From NCBI GenBank assembly GCA_031271275.1, contig JAISWA010000008.1, positions 1-9,597 on the forward strand: DNA of 9,597 bases, read 5' to 3'. The notes beneath the pieces are model-generated. The model saw only the letters and a list, made by a program, of their open reading frames with translations. It was not told the DNA's origin and did no database searches. Origin of the DNA: Clostridiales bacterium (GTDB taxonomy: Bacteria; Bacillota; Clostridia; Lachnospirales; WQUN01). The stretch's first letter is position 1; the number at the start of each line of letters is the position of its first letter. A program made the position numbers and the translations under genes. Below are positions 1-7,477 of this stretch, piece after piece.

Positions 1-1736
1 ATGCCGCCGCTGCCCATAAGCACTTTTTCCGCCTGGGCGCAAAGGTCGGCGCGCTCTTGCGGGTCGGTGGTGGCTTTAATCTGCGCCACAAGCGCGTCGT
101 AACCGTCCGCCCATGTCTGGTCGCCGTCAAGGCCCCAGTAAGCGCCGAGACCGGCGTCAGCTGTGACGTCGGAATTCCTTGTATATTCGCCGATATCCTG
201 CCCGAGGCGCGGATAGTTGTTGCCGGAGGCGGAAATAAAGATTTCAAGGAAGTTGACACAGTCGTTAAAGTCCGCGATCCAACCCATACGGGCGGCTTCC
301 GCGTCGCCGTTGCCCAGTTTATCCTGCAGGGTCGCCCACGCTTCGGTGTTGATGGTGGAGGGGATGCCGAACCGGTTCCAGGTTTCCTGCACGTACTGGA
401 TAATCAGCGCGTTGGCGCCGGAGTTGTTAAACGCGAAGTCGATGGTGGGGAAGCCTTCAAATTTAAGGTCGCCGCTTTCCAGACTTCCGGTGTAGGTGTA
501 ACCCAAATCGATAAGGGTTTGTGCTGCGGTCACCTGGTCTTCGGTATACGCGGCGTTTACGGAAGAAGTCGTGTTGGTGGCGGTGTACCATGAACCGTAG
601 GACGGCGTTTCGCGCACGTCGCTGTTAAGCCCGTCCATCAAGCCCTTGGGGTAGAAACCGGTGGCGGCTACCTGCCCGGCTTTGGTTACGCCGGTGACCA
701 GTTCCTCGCGGTTGACCATCTGACCGAGGGCGAACCGCGCCTGCGACTGCTCCTGCACGCTCAGCTGCTTGTACGAGGGGGATAAATCTTTATGCACGTT
801 AAACAGCACATAGTAAGTGCCGATGTAGTCCCCGAAAACCAACTGACCGGGGTATTGTTGGTTGATGCGGTCGAACTCGGTGGGGTCGATGGCGTTGATG
901 AAGGAAACGTCGCCGGTTTCATAGGAGCTCAGGATGGCTACGTTGTCTTCGGACAGCCGGAAATTGAGGGTTTCCAACTTGACCTCGTCCGCGTTCCAGA
1001 AGTTGGGGTTCTTTTCAAACCGGATAATTTCATCCACGGAATACTGGGTCATGCGGAAAGCGCCGGTGCCGATGTAGGTCTCGGGTTTTGTCGCCCAAAT
1101 GCCTTCGTTGTCCACTACGGCTTCCTTCACGGGGTAGAACGTGGGGAACGCGCACAAGGAAAGGAAGTACGGCGTGGGGGCGTTAAGCGTAACCGTAATG
1201 GTACGCGCGGCGTCGTCCGTCACCACGTTGAGCTCGCCGTCGGCGTAGCCTTCAATCACGTCGAACATAAAGCCGTAGTCCGCGCCAAGTTCGGCGGAGG
1301 CGGCCCGGTTCCACGAGAACGCCACTTCACTGGCGAGGAAGTCGGAGCCGTCGGACCATTTCAGCCCTTCGCGCAGGGTAAAGGTGTACACCAACCCGTC
1401 GTCGGACATGGTGTAAGACTCCGCCAACTCCGGTTTGATAACGGCGGTGTCGCCTTCCGGCTGATAGCCCATCAGGCCCACGTGCGCGGCTTGGATGACT
1501 CTGCTGCCGTTGGTGGCGCTGTTGAGGGCGGGGTCAATGGACAGGGGGGTGCCGCCGCCGTAACTTACGTACAGGTTCTGGTCGGCGGGCGCCGCCGTGG
1601 CAGCTTCGGTGACGGCTTCGGTCGCGGCCGCCGTGGTGGCGGCGGTGGTAGCCTCGGTGGGCGCGGTGCCGCCGCTACATCCGGCAAATAAACCGACAGC
1701 GAGAACAGCGGCTAATAAAACACGTAAAACTTTCAT
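1..1736 (-). CDS. oppA: Oligopeptide ABC transporter substrate-binding lipoprotein OppA (3' end beyond window)
   Basis: Extracellular peptide receptor of the Opp/Dpp importer, SBP_bac_5 family. It captures peptides and delivers them to OppBC. The frame is open from an ATG at 1736 to the window edge, giving 578 codons with no stop. An AAGGAGGA site at 1741-1748 lies just upstream. Residues 1-19 form a lipoprotein signal peptide (K2, R5, hydrophobic core) ending LFAGC, so Cys20 should be lipidated. A low-complexity Ala/Thr/Glu linker follows (about residues 24-51). The binding domain begins near residue 55 and contains the family-typical stretch LAESYTMSDDGLVYTFTLR and then KWSDG (126-130). The last visible part, DPQERADLCAQAEKVLM, is a helix normally found some 60-80 residues before the end in this family, so the missing piece is probably short. 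The gene lies 116 bp after oppF. Family assignment is firm. Peptide length preference, or use of another ligand such as dipeptides or nickel, cannot be read here. Confidence 0.95.
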   Translation of the reverse strand, partial: MKVLRVLLAAVLAVGLFAGCSGGTAPTEATTAATTAAATEAVTEAATAAPADQNLYVSYGGGTPLSIDPALNSATNGSRVIQAAHVGLMGYQPEGDTAVIKPELAESYTMSDDGLVYTFTLREGLKWSDGSDFLASEVAFSWNRAASAELGADYGFMFDVIEGYADGELNVVTDDAARTITVTLNAPTPYFLSLCAFPTFYPVKEAVVDNEGIWATKPETYIGTGAFRMTQYSVDEIIRFEKNPNFWNADEVKLETLNFRLSEDNVAILSSYETGDVSFINAIDPTEFDRINQQYPGQLVFGDYIGTYYVLFNVHKDLSPSYKQLSVQEQSQARFALGQMVNREELVTGVTKAGQVAATGFYPKGLMDGLNSDVRETPSYGSWYTATNTTSSVNAAYTEDQVTAAQTLIDLGYTYTGSLESGDLKFEGFPTIDFAFNNSGANALIIQYVQETWNRFGIPSTINTEAWATLQDKLGNGDAEAARMGWIADFNDCVNFLEIFISASGNNYPRLGQDIGEYTRNSDVTADAGLGAYWGLDGDQTWADGYDALVAQIKATTDPQERADLCAQAEKVLMGSGG

Positions 1737-1767
1737 GGTTTCCTCCTTGGGGAAAGATTTATCTATA

Positions 1768-1820
1768 CCTATATACAGGCGGTGTGAATGTCTAAACGGC
1801 ATTTTCACCGCCTATACAGG
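1768..1820 (-). promoter_or_regulatory. Stem-loop in the oppF-oppA intergenic leader
   Basis: A perfect 8-bp inverted repeat (AGGCGGTG at 1777-1784, CACCGCCT at 1806-1813) encloses a 21-nt loop. An interrupted outer stem extends it: CCT at 1768-1770 can pair with AGG at 1818-1820. No T-run follows on the minus strand, so it does not look like a canonical intrinsic terminator. It sits between the ATPase gene and the receptor gene, where RNA hairpins often protect or process the downstream message so the receptor is made in excess. That role is inference. Confidence 0.5.
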
Positions 1821-1851
1821 TAGGCAAGCAATGGAATAAAGAATACCAATA

Positions 1852-1857
1852 ATTATA
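1852..1857 (-). promoter_or_regulatory. Possible -10 box for a separate oppA transcript
   Basis: A perfect TATAAT reads on the minus strand here and overlaps the oppF stop codon (oppF ends AAA ATA TAA). No good -35 box lies 16-18 bp upstream (GCATTT at 17 bp spacing), and there is no extended TGn motif. If real, it would give an oppA message with a leader of roughly 110 nt that includes the stem-loop at 1768-1820. AT-rich chance match is the main alternative. Confidence 0.25.
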
Positions 1858-2818
1858 TTTTAACGCAGGCGGCGAAATGCCCGGGGGCGATTTCCCGCAG
1901 CGGGGGAACGGCTTCGGCGCAGGACGCGCCTGCCATAGCGCAGCGCGTGCGGAAAGCGCAGCCCGACGGGGCGTTAAGGGGGCTCGGTACGTCGCCGGAA
2001 AGCATGATACGTTTCGATTCCCGGGATTTCTGCGGGTCGGGGATGGGTACGGCGGAAAGCAGCGCCTGGGTATACGGGTGCGCCGGGTGGCGGTGCAGCT
2101 CGTTGGCGGGGGCCAATTCCACCAATTTCCCTAAGTACATGACCGCAATCCGGTTGGAGATATGCTTCACCACCGACAAATCGTGGGCTATGAGTAGATA
2201 GGCAAGCTTCAGCTTATCCTGTAAATCCTCCAACATGTTGATGACCTGCGCCTGAATGGAAACGTCCAAGGCGGAAACCGGCTCGTCCGCCACGATAAAA
2301 TCCGGGTTGGAAGCCAACGCCCGGGCGATGCCTATGCGCTGCCGCTGCCCGCCGGAAAATTCATGGGCGTAACGGGTGGCCTGCTCGCTGGACAGCCCCA
2401 CCATTTGAATCAGTTCCCCGATTCGCGCGTCGCGGTCCTTTTTGCTTGCCGCCAACCGGTGAACGTCGATGGGTTCCGCGATAATATCCCCTACGGTCAT
2501 GCGGGGGTTGAGGGAGGAATACGGGTCTTGGAAAACGATTTGCGCCCGCTTGCGGAACGCCGCGAGGGTCGCGCCTTTCTCGATTTTGATTCCGTCAAAG
2601 AAAACGTCCCCGCCCGTTTTGTGATACAAATGCATAAGCGACCTGCCCACGGTGGTTTTGCCGCAGCCGGATTCGCCCACCATGCCGAGGGTCTCCCCCG
2701 GTTTGATGGAAAAGGAAACGTCGTCCACGGCTTTAAGCAGGGTGGTTTTCATAAAACCGGTGGTGACGGGGAAGTATTGCTTTAAGTTTTTGACTTCCAA
2801 AATATATTCCGCGCTCAT
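1853..2818 (-). CDS. oppF: Oligopeptide ABC transporter ATP-binding protein OppF
   Basis: One of the two cytoplasmic ATPases that power peptide import, partner of OppD. It has 321 residues, normal for the family. Visible motifs are Walker A GESGCGKTT (48-56), Q-loop VFQDPYSSLNP (95-105), ABC signature FSGGQRQR (154-161), Walker B FIVADEP with SALD (174-185) and the H-loop AHDLS (211-215). The C-terminal oligopeptide/dipeptide extension starts around HPYTQALL (247-254). It carries four cysteines (C287, C293, C300, C318) in the spacing seen in this subfamily, some members of which bind an iron-sulfur cluster. The ATG at 2818 overlaps the oppD TGA by four bases (ATGA). The upstream Shine-Dalgarno is poor, so translation is probably coupled to oppD. 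OppF rather than OppD is assigned from second position in the pair and the FSGGQRQRIGIARAL signature. DppF or AppF would look the same. Confidence 0.96.
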   Translation of the reverse strand: MSAEYILEVKNLKQYFPVTTGFMKTTLLKAVDDVSFSIKPGETLGMVGESGCGKTTVGRSLMHLYHKTGGDVFFDGIKIEKGATLAAFRKRAQIVFQDPYSSLNPRMTVGDIIAEPIDVHRLAASKKDRDARIGELIQMVGLSSEQATRYAHEFSGGQRQRIGIARALASNPDFIVADEPVSALDVSIQAQVINMLEDLQDKLKLAYLLIAHDLSVVKHISNRIAVMYLGKLVELAPANELHRHPAHPYTQALLSAVPIPDPQKSRESKRIMLSGDVPSPLNAPSGCAFRTRCAMAGASCAEAVPPLREIAPGHFAACVKI

Positions 2819-3834
2819 ACCTTTACCCCGCCATTTTCATCCAACTTAATCAGCCCGCTTTGAATACCTTCCTGAATGTTCACCCAACAGGCGGATATAT
2901 GGTCCTGCGCCACGAAATATTCCTGCGGCTGGCTTGTGAGGCAGATTTTCATCGCCCGGTCGCAGCGGGGCGCGAAGGCGCAGCCCGCCGGCATGTGCAG
3001 CATATCCAACGGCATTCCCGAAATGGGAATCAGCCGTTCCTTGTCGTCGCTTTCTATATTGGGAATGGAACGAAGCAGGCCCTTGGTGTATTCGTGCTTG
3101 GGGTTGTAAAAAATCTGGTCGGCGGTGCCGCGTTCGCAAACCTTTCCGGCGTACATGACGATTACTTCGTCGCAAATACTGGCGATAACGCCCAAGTCGT
3201 GGGTAATCATGATAATCGCCATGCCGAGCTTGTGCTGCAGTTCCGTCATCAGCTCGATAATCTGCGCCTGTATGGTAACGTCCAAGGCGGTGGTGGGTTC
3301 GTCGGCAATCAAAATGTCCGGTTCGCAGGCAAGCGCCATCGCAATCATGACGCGTTGGCGCATACCGCCGCTCAGCTCAAAGGAATACTGCCCCATGCGG
3401 CGCTCCGGGTCGTTAATGCCCACCAGACCGAGCATTTCCACCGCCCGGGCGCGGGCTTCCTTTTTATTGCGGTCGGTGTGCAGCAGAATGGCCTCCATGA
3501 GTTGGTTGCCTATGGTGAACACGGGCGTAAGGCTCGTCATGGGGTCTTGGAAAATGATGCTTATGCGGTTCCCCCGGATATCGCGGATTTTCTTTTCGGA
3601 AGCGCCGACTAACTCGTCCCCGTTAAACTTGACGCTTCCGCCCACGACTTTGCCGGGGGGCGTGAGTATTTGCAGGATGGAATAAGCGGAAACGCTTTTG
3701 CCGCTGCCGGATTCCCCCACGATGCCGAGCACCCTGCCCTTGTCCAAGTCAAAGGAAACGCCGTCCACGGCTTTGATCTCGCCCATAGGCGTAAAGAACG
3801 ATGTTTTGAGGTCTCTCACTTCCAACAAAGCCAT
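2815..3834 (-). CDS. oppD: Oligopeptide ABC transporter ATP-binding protein OppD
   Basis: First ATPase of the peptide importer, acting at the inner face of the membrane with OppF. It has 339 residues. Walker A is GESGSGKS (40-47), Q-loop IIFQDPMTSLTP (93-104), ABC signature LSGGMRQR (154-161; the GGMRQR form is typical of OppD/DppD), Walker B ILIADEP with TALD (174-185) and H-loop THDLG (211-215). The Oligo_HPY-type C-terminal part begins near HEYTKGLL (247-254; the usual HPYT reads HEYT) and has cysteines C285, C291, C298 and C316, matching the pattern in OppF. An AAGGAG site (about 3842-3848) precedes the ATG at 3834. The gene starts 21 bp after the oppC stop and overlaps oppF by four bases, so it sits inside one operon. 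All catalytic motifs are intact. Confidence 0.96.
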   Translation of the reverse strand: MALLEVRDLKTSFFTPMGEIKAVDGVSFDLDKGRVLGIVGESGSGKSVSAYSILQILTPPGKVVGGSVKFNGDELVGASEKKIRDIRGNRISIIFQDPMTSLTPVFTIGNQLMEAILLHTDRNKKEARARAVEMLGLVGINDPERRMGQYSFELSGGMRQRVMIAMALACEPDILIADEPTTALDVTIQAQIIELMTELQHKLGMAIIMITHDLGVIASICDEVIVMYAGKVCERGTADQIFYNPKHEYTKGLLRSIPNIESDDKERLIPISGMPLDMLHMPAGCAFAPRCDRAMKICLTSQPQEYFVAQDHISACWVNIQEGIQSGLIKLDENGGVKV

Positions 3835-3855
3835 AGGAATACTCCTTTAAATGAA

Positions 3856-4902
3856 CTATGAGCGGAGTTTCGGGTCGAAGGCGTCGCGCAGCCCGTTCCC
3901 GAGCAGGTTAAAGGACAGCACGATGGAAAAAATGGATATGGCGGGGAACAGCAGCAGATACGGGTAGGACTGCAGCCCCGTGCGGGCTTCGGACGCTAGC
4001 GAACCCAACGATGGCATGGGGATGGACACCCCAAGCCCTAAGAAGGACAGGAAGCTCTCCGTAAAGATGGCGCTCGGGATTTGAAGCGCGGCGATGATAA
4101 TGATGATGGATACGCAGTTGGGAATCATATGGGTGCGGATGATACGCGCGGCGGAGGTGCCGATAGCCCGGGAAGCGAGGGCGTACTCCTGCTCTTTAAG
4201 GGACAGTATCTGCCCGCGCACCTGACGCGCCATGCTGACCCAGTAAAGCAGGCCGAACACGATGAAGATGCTCACCATGCCCGCGCCGAGCCGCTGTATC
4301 AGCTCGTTGGTAGAGGAACGTATCATGTCCTGAATGGCTACGGACAGCAGAATAACAATCAGCACGTCGGGCAGGGAATAGATGATATCCACGACGCGCA
4401 TCATAATCAAATCCACCTTGCCGCCCAAATAGCCGGAAACGGAGCCGTAAATAATACCGATGATGATGACGATTACCGCGGAAACAATCCCCGCGAGCAG
4501 GGAAATACGCGTGCCGTAAATAACGCGTATGGCGTAGTCCCGCCCCAACGCGTCGGTGCCCATGATATGGGGGAAGACTTTCTCGCCGTTGGCGATACGG
4601 GTTTGCTCTTTCGCGGAGTATTGGAACGGGCGGGTGTACGCGCTTACCACGTCCTGCTGCTGATAGGTATAGGGGTAAAAATACGGGACGACGAACGCGA
4701 TCAGCATGATCACCAAAATAACGCACAGGCAGACCATGGCGAGTTTGTTCCGCGAAAGCCGCTTCAGCGCGTCCCGCATGAAGGAAATCGAATCCCGCAT
4801 GACGACCTGCTGCTTCTTCTCCGCCTCGGTGGCGGGAAGGAAGTCGCCGGGTTTAATCTGTAAGCTTATCAGGCTGTTTAAAGCGCTTACCTTGTCACTC
4901 AT
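3856..4902 (-). CDS. oppC: Oligopeptide ABC transporter permease OppC
   Basis: Second membrane subunit that forms the translocation channel with OppB. From the preferred start it has 348 residues. The N-terminal cytoplasmic tail (about 1-53) is followed by a first membrane helix (about 54-76). Next comes an external segment with the conserved GTDALGRD (115-122), then BPD_transp_1 membrane helices. The cytoplasmic EAA coupling loop, reading EYALASRAIG and on to HMIPN (about 239-262), contacts the ATPase. The protein ends LRDAFDPKLRS, typical of OppC/DppC. Start choice: the ATG at 4902 has GGAG at 4911-4914 with 8-base spacing. A GTG at 4911 also lies in frame but overlaps that GGAG, so it would have no ribosome binding site. 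The gene begins 5 bp after oppB ends, implying coupled translation. Confidence 0.95.
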   Translation of the reverse strand: MSDKVSALNSLISLQIKPGDFLPATEAEKKQQVVMRDSISFMRDALKRLSRNKLAMVCLCVILVIMLIAFVVPYFYPYTYQQQDVVSAYTRPFQYSAKEQTRIANGEKVFPHIMGTDALGRDYAIRVIYGTRISLLAGIVSAVIVIIIGIIYGSVSGYLGGKVDLIMMRVVDIIYSLPDVLIVILLSVAIQDMIRSSTNELIQRLGAGMVSIFIVFGLLYWVSMARQVRGQILSLKEQEYALASRAIGTSAARIIRTHMIPNCVSIIIIIAALQIPSAIFTESFLSFLGLGVSIPMPSLGSLASEARTGLQSYPYLLLFPAISIFSIVLSFNLLGNGLRDAFDPKLRS

Positions 4903-4907
4903 ACCAC

Positions 4908-5834
4908 TCACTCCAAGTCGATACGGGGGTCCATAATTTTATACAGCACGTCGCTTAAAAAATTCATCACCACAATCATCAGCGTCAGGAAAATCGTCAC
5001 GCCCATAATCATCATGTAATCGGTGCGCAGCATACTGTTGACGAACAGCCTGCCCAACCCGGGGACGGAGAAAATATTTTCCACCACCATGGAGCCGGTA
5101 AGAATATAAGCCATCATAGGCCCGGCGTAGGTGATGACCGGGCTGACGGCGCATTTAAGCGCGTGCTTGAACAGGACTTTGAATTTAGACAGCCCCTTGG
5201 CGTGGGCGGTGCGGATAAAATCCTGCCCCAACACGTCGAGCATACTGGAACGTTCCAATCTTGTTATGTACGCCATCGGGTACAGCGCCAACGCGGCAAC
5301 CGGCATAACAAGCCCGCCCGGGTTGGTGCTGATGGTGGGCAGCCAACGGAGCCACAGGCCGAAAATTAACAGGAAAAGCGTGGCGACCACAAAGGACGGC
5401 AGGGAAACCAACGCCGTGGTGATGAGCTGAATGATTTTATCGACCCACCTGTCCCGGTTGATGGCTGCCAAAGCGCCAAGCAGCACCCCGAATACAATCG
5501 CGATGAACGCGGCGCTGAACCCAATGCGCATGGAATAAGAGAGCCCGCCTTTAATCAAATCAAAGACCGTATAACCCACCCAAGCCGTTGACAGGCCGAA
5601 GTCGAACACAAAAACGCCCCGCAGGTAATTGACGAACTGCACCGGCAAAGGCTTATCGAAGCCGTACTTCGCCTCAAGCGCGGCGATGGTGGCGTCGGTT
5701 CTCGCCTTCTCGGAACTGAACGGGCTCGCGGGTATGGCGTGCATGATAAAGAAGGTCATGAAGATGACAATAAAAATAGTCAGGAAAGCCATCCCAAACC
5801 TTTTGAGTATATACAGCCCGAATTTATAGCTCAT
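4908..5834 (-). CDS. oppB: Oligopeptide ABC transporter permease OppB
   Basis: First membrane subunit of the peptide importer and first gene of the opp operon. From the preferred start it has 308 residues. It opens with the family-typical MSYKFGLYILKRF and a first membrane helix (about 12-33), followed by an extracytoplasmic stretch. BPD_transp_1 helices lie at about 102-124, 136-161, 175-190, 235-255 and 275-297. The EAA coupling loop is DFIRTAHAKGLSKFKVLF (205-222). VENIFSVPGLGRL (251-263) and the C-terminal MDPRI are hallmarks of OppB/DppB. Start choice: the ATG at 5834 lies five bases after a full AAGGAGGT. An in-frame start at 5876 would add 14 residues unlike the family and would put the strong binding site inside the gene. 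A promoter lies directly upstream at 5897-5926. Confidence 0.95.
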   Translation of the reverse strand: MSYKFGLYILKRFGMAFLTIFIVIFMTFFIMHAIPASPFSSEKARTDATIAALEAKYGFDKPLPVQFVNYLRGVFVFDFGLSTAWVGYTVFDLIKGGLSYSMRIGFSAAFIAIVFGVLLGALAAINRDRWVDKIIQLITTALVSLPSFVVATLFLLIFGLWLRWLPTISTNPGGLVMPVAALALYPMAYITRLERSSMLDVLGQDFIRTAHAKGLSKFKVLFKHALKCAVSPVITYAGPMMAYILTGSMVVENIFSVPGLGRLFVNSMLRTDYMMIMGVTIFLTLMIVVMNFLSDVLYKIMDPRIDLE

Positions 5835-5839
5835 AACCG

Positions 5840-5847
5840 ACCTCCTT
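5840..5847 (-). promoter_or_regulatory. Ribosome binding site that fixes the oppB start
   Basis: AAGGAGGT on the minus strand is a full match to the anti-Shine-Dalgarno sequence. It sits five bases before the ATG at 5834, which argues against the longer frame from 5876. Confidence 0.85.
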
Positions 5848-5896
5848 GACGCGGAAGGGAATGAATAATATTGCAAAAAGGTGCGTAAATTTATTT

Positions 5897-5926
5897 ATAT
5901 TACTCATCCGTACCGTATATTGTCAA
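5897..5926 (-). promoter_or_regulatory. oppB promoter: Sigma-70/SigA-type promoter of the opp operon
   Basis: The minus strand has a perfect -35 TTGACA (5921-5926), an 18-bp spacer and a -10-like TAATAT (5897-5902, four of six matches to TATAAT). Transcription would start near 5890, giving a leader of about 55 nt before oppB. The -35 lies only 13 bases past the ynbB stop. No terminator hairpin is visible between ynbB and oppB, so read-through from upstream could add to this promoter. No clear operator such as a CodY-like palindrome was identified by eye. Confidence 0.7.
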
Positions 5927-5939
5927 GGTTTTGCCATAA

Positions 5940-7217
5940 TTATCGCGGCATCCCCATTACCGCGTCCGCCGCGAAAGCCACGCCCGCCCGCGCGTGCGCC
6001 CATGTAAGCCCGCCTTGCATATACACGATGTAGGGCGGTTTCATAGGCGCGTCGGCGCTTAGTTCTATGGACGACCCCTGCACGAACGCCCCGGCTGCCA
6101 TCACCACGTTGGCGTCGTAACCGGGCATGGGCGCCGCCTCCGGCGTAACGAAGGAATCCACCGGCGCGGCGCGCTGTATGCCCTTGCAAAAGGCGAGCAC
6201 CCGTTCGGGCGCGTTCAATTTGATGGCCTGCACGATATCGGCGCGTTCCGCGTCCATGGAATTCGGCAGCGTTTCATAGCCGAGCCGCTCGAAAACGCGC
6301 GCCGCCAACGCCGCGCCCTTTACGCAGCCGCTCACGGTCTGCGGCGCGAGAAACAAGCCCTGCAGCAGCGTCCGCGTAAGCCCAAGGGTCGGACCCACTT
6401 CGCTGCCGAGGCCGGGGGACGTGAGGCGTTCCGCCGCCGCTTCCACCAATTCCCTTTTGCCCGCCACATACCCCCCGGCGGGCGCAAGCCCCCCGCCCGG
6501 GTTTTTTATCAGCGACCCGGCGACCAGGTCCGCCCCCGCCTCTATGGGTTCGGCGGTGTCCACAAATTCCCCGTAGCAGTTGTCCACCAGACAGATAATT
6601 TCCGGGCTGATATTTTTGATAAACGCGATTAAGCCGCGTATGTCGTTCACCGTCAGCGAGCGCCGGAACGCGTAGCCCTTCGAGCGCTGGATGGTCACCA
6701 TTTTCGTTTTGGGGGAAACCGCCCGCGCCACGTTTTCATAATCGATCCCGCCGTCCGTTGCCGAAAGCTCGGCCTGCTTGTATTGGATGCCGTATTCCGA
6801 CAGCGAGCCCCGCGCGGGGCGTATGCCGATCACCGCCTCCAACGTGTCGTAGGGCTTGCCCGCCGGGGAAACCAGTTCGTCCCCCGGGCGCAGGTTCCCG
6901 AAAAGCGCGGCGGTAAGCGCGTGGGTGCCGGAAATAAGCTGCGGCCTTACCAACGCCGCCTCCGCCTTAAAGATTCGCGCGAAGGTTTCCTCCAACGCGT
7001 CGCGGCCCGCGTCGTTGTAACCGTAACCCGAGCCGAACCCGAAATGCGCGTCGCTTAACCGGCTTTGGCGCATGGCGTCCAACACTTTTAACTGGTTGTA
7101 CGCCGCCGTTTCGTCGGCTGCCGCGAAAATACGCGCAAGCTCTTTTTCCGATTCCGAAACCCACGTTGCCGCAGCTTCCGAAACGCCCATCCGCTCCGTA
7201 AGGTAACGAAAGAACAT
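5940..7217 (-). CDS. ynbB: PLP-dependent methionine gamma-lyase / aluminum resistance family protein (YnbB-like)
   Basis: Fold-type I pyridoxal-phosphate enzyme of the Met_gamma_lyase (aluminum resistance protein) family, 425 residues, full length. Visible landmarks are the FGSGYGYNDAGRDALEE region (61-77), VRPQLISGTHAL (90-101) and GDELVSPAGKPYDTLE (112-127). The cofactor-binding aspartate lies in LVDNCYGE (D212). The likely Schiff-base lysine is K238 in AGSLIKNPGGG, followed by the glycine-rich APAGGYVAGK. The ATG at 7217 overlaps the hfq stop by one base (TAATG) and follows GGGGAGG at 7222-7228, so it is translated with hfq. The family usually sits near hfq/hflX and glnRA in Firmicutes. 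Its natural substrate is poorly defined: annotations such as carbon-sulfur lyase or aluminum resistance are by homology, and I would not assert either. The family call is secure; the symbol follows the Bacillus subtilis counterpart. Confidence 0.9.
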   Translation of the reverse strand: MFFRYLTERMGVSEAAATWVSESEKELARIFAAADETAAYNQLKVLDAMRQSRLSDAHFGFGSGYGYNDAGRDALEETFARIFKAEAALVRPQLISGTHALTAALFGNLRPGDELVSPAGKPYDTLEAVIGIRPARGSLSEYGIQYKQAELSATDGGIDYENVARAVSPKTKMVTIQRSKGYAFRRSLTVNDIRGLIAFIKNISPEIICLVDNCYGEFVDTAEPIEAGADLVAGSLIKNPGGGLAPAGGYVAGKRELVEAAAERLTSPGLGSEVGPTLGLTRTLLQGLFLAPQTVSGCVKGAALAARVFERLGYETLPNSMDAERADIVQAIKLNAPERVLAFCKGIQRAAPVDSFVTPEAAPMPGYDANVVMAAGAFVQGSSIELSADAPMKPPYIVYMQGGLTWAHARAGVAFAADAVMGMPR

Positions 7218-7450
7218 TACGCCTCCCCTGCCGGGGCGCTCTGGATGGAAACGGCTTTAAACGGCACCACCGTGGAGATGGCGTGCTTGTAGACCATCTG
7301 CTGCTTGCCGTCGGATTCCAGAATAATCACATAGTTGTCGAAAGCGCGTATGTTCCCCCGCAACTGGAACCCGCTAGTCAGAAAAATCGTGACCGGAATG
7401 TTCTCGCGCCGGACCGCGCTTAAAATAGTGTCCTGATAATGCTGCGCCAT
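7217..7450 (-). CDS. hfq: RNA chaperone Hfq
   Basis: Sm-like hexameric RNA chaperone that binds small RNAs and A-rich or U-rich mRNA segments in the cytoplasm. It has 77 residues, close to other Gram-positive Hfq proteins. The N-terminal helix carries Q6-D7 and the rim motif RREN (14-17). The Sm1 region includes GFQLRG (27-32) and FDNY (37-40). The Sm2 motif is YKHAIST (54-60) in the invariant context QMVYKHAISTVVP; Y54, K55 and H56 line the proximal U-binding pore. The C-terminal tail is short (SIQSAPAGEA). The ATG at 7450 is chosen because AGGAGGG lies five bases upstream and because homologues begin here. The in-frame extension to 7513 is encoded by the adjoining repeat element. hfq follows miaA, as in many bacteria, but a MITE-like insertion separates them, and it overlaps ynbB by one base. 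Confidence 0.97.
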   Translation of the reverse strand: MAQHYQDTILSAVRRENIPVTIFLTSGFQLRGNIRAFDNYVIILESDGKQQMVYKHAISTVVPFKAVSIQSAPAGEA

Positions 7451-7455
7451 GTTAT

Positions 7456-7462
7456 CCCTCCT
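7456..7462 (-). promoter_or_regulatory. Ribosome binding site that fixes the hfq start
   Basis: AGGAGGG on the minus strand sits five bases before the ATG at 7450. It lies just outside the MITE-like element, so the insertion left the hfq translation signal intact. Confidence 0.8.
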
Positions 7463-7477
7463 GATGGTGTTGTATTT

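Noticed and set aside
57..593. 178-codon open frame on the plus strand at the left edge
   Set aside because: It is the shadow of oppA, whose minus-strand frame runs off the window and so has no stop here.
792..1691. 299-codon open frame on the plus strand
   Set aside because: It lies wholly antisense to oppA, has a Gly/Val/Arg-rich composition typical of reversed GC-rich coding sequence and no recognisable domain. The minus-strand frame is an unmistakable peptide-binding lipoprotein.
1768..1820. Intrinsic transcription terminator after oppF
   Set aside because: The hairpin is followed by a mixed sequence with no T-run, and oppA belongs functionally to the same operon.
2860..3612. 250-codon open frame on the plus strand
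   Set aside because: It is antisense to oppD, which carries every ABC ATPase motif. The plus-strand translation shows no family features and no ribosome binding site worth noting.
4081..4863. 260-codon open frame on the plus strand
   Set aside because: It is antisense to oppC. The His/Asp/Asn-rich product is the mirror of membrane-helix codons and not a real protein.
4903..4911. GTG start for OppC overlapping the oppB stop
   Set aside because: The only ribosome binding site (GGAG at 4911-4914) overlaps this codon but is correctly spaced for the ATG at 4902.
5835..5876. 14-residue N-terminal extension of OppB
   Set aside because: The AAGGAGGT site sits inside this extension, immediately before the ATG at 5834, and OppB proteins normally begin at that point.
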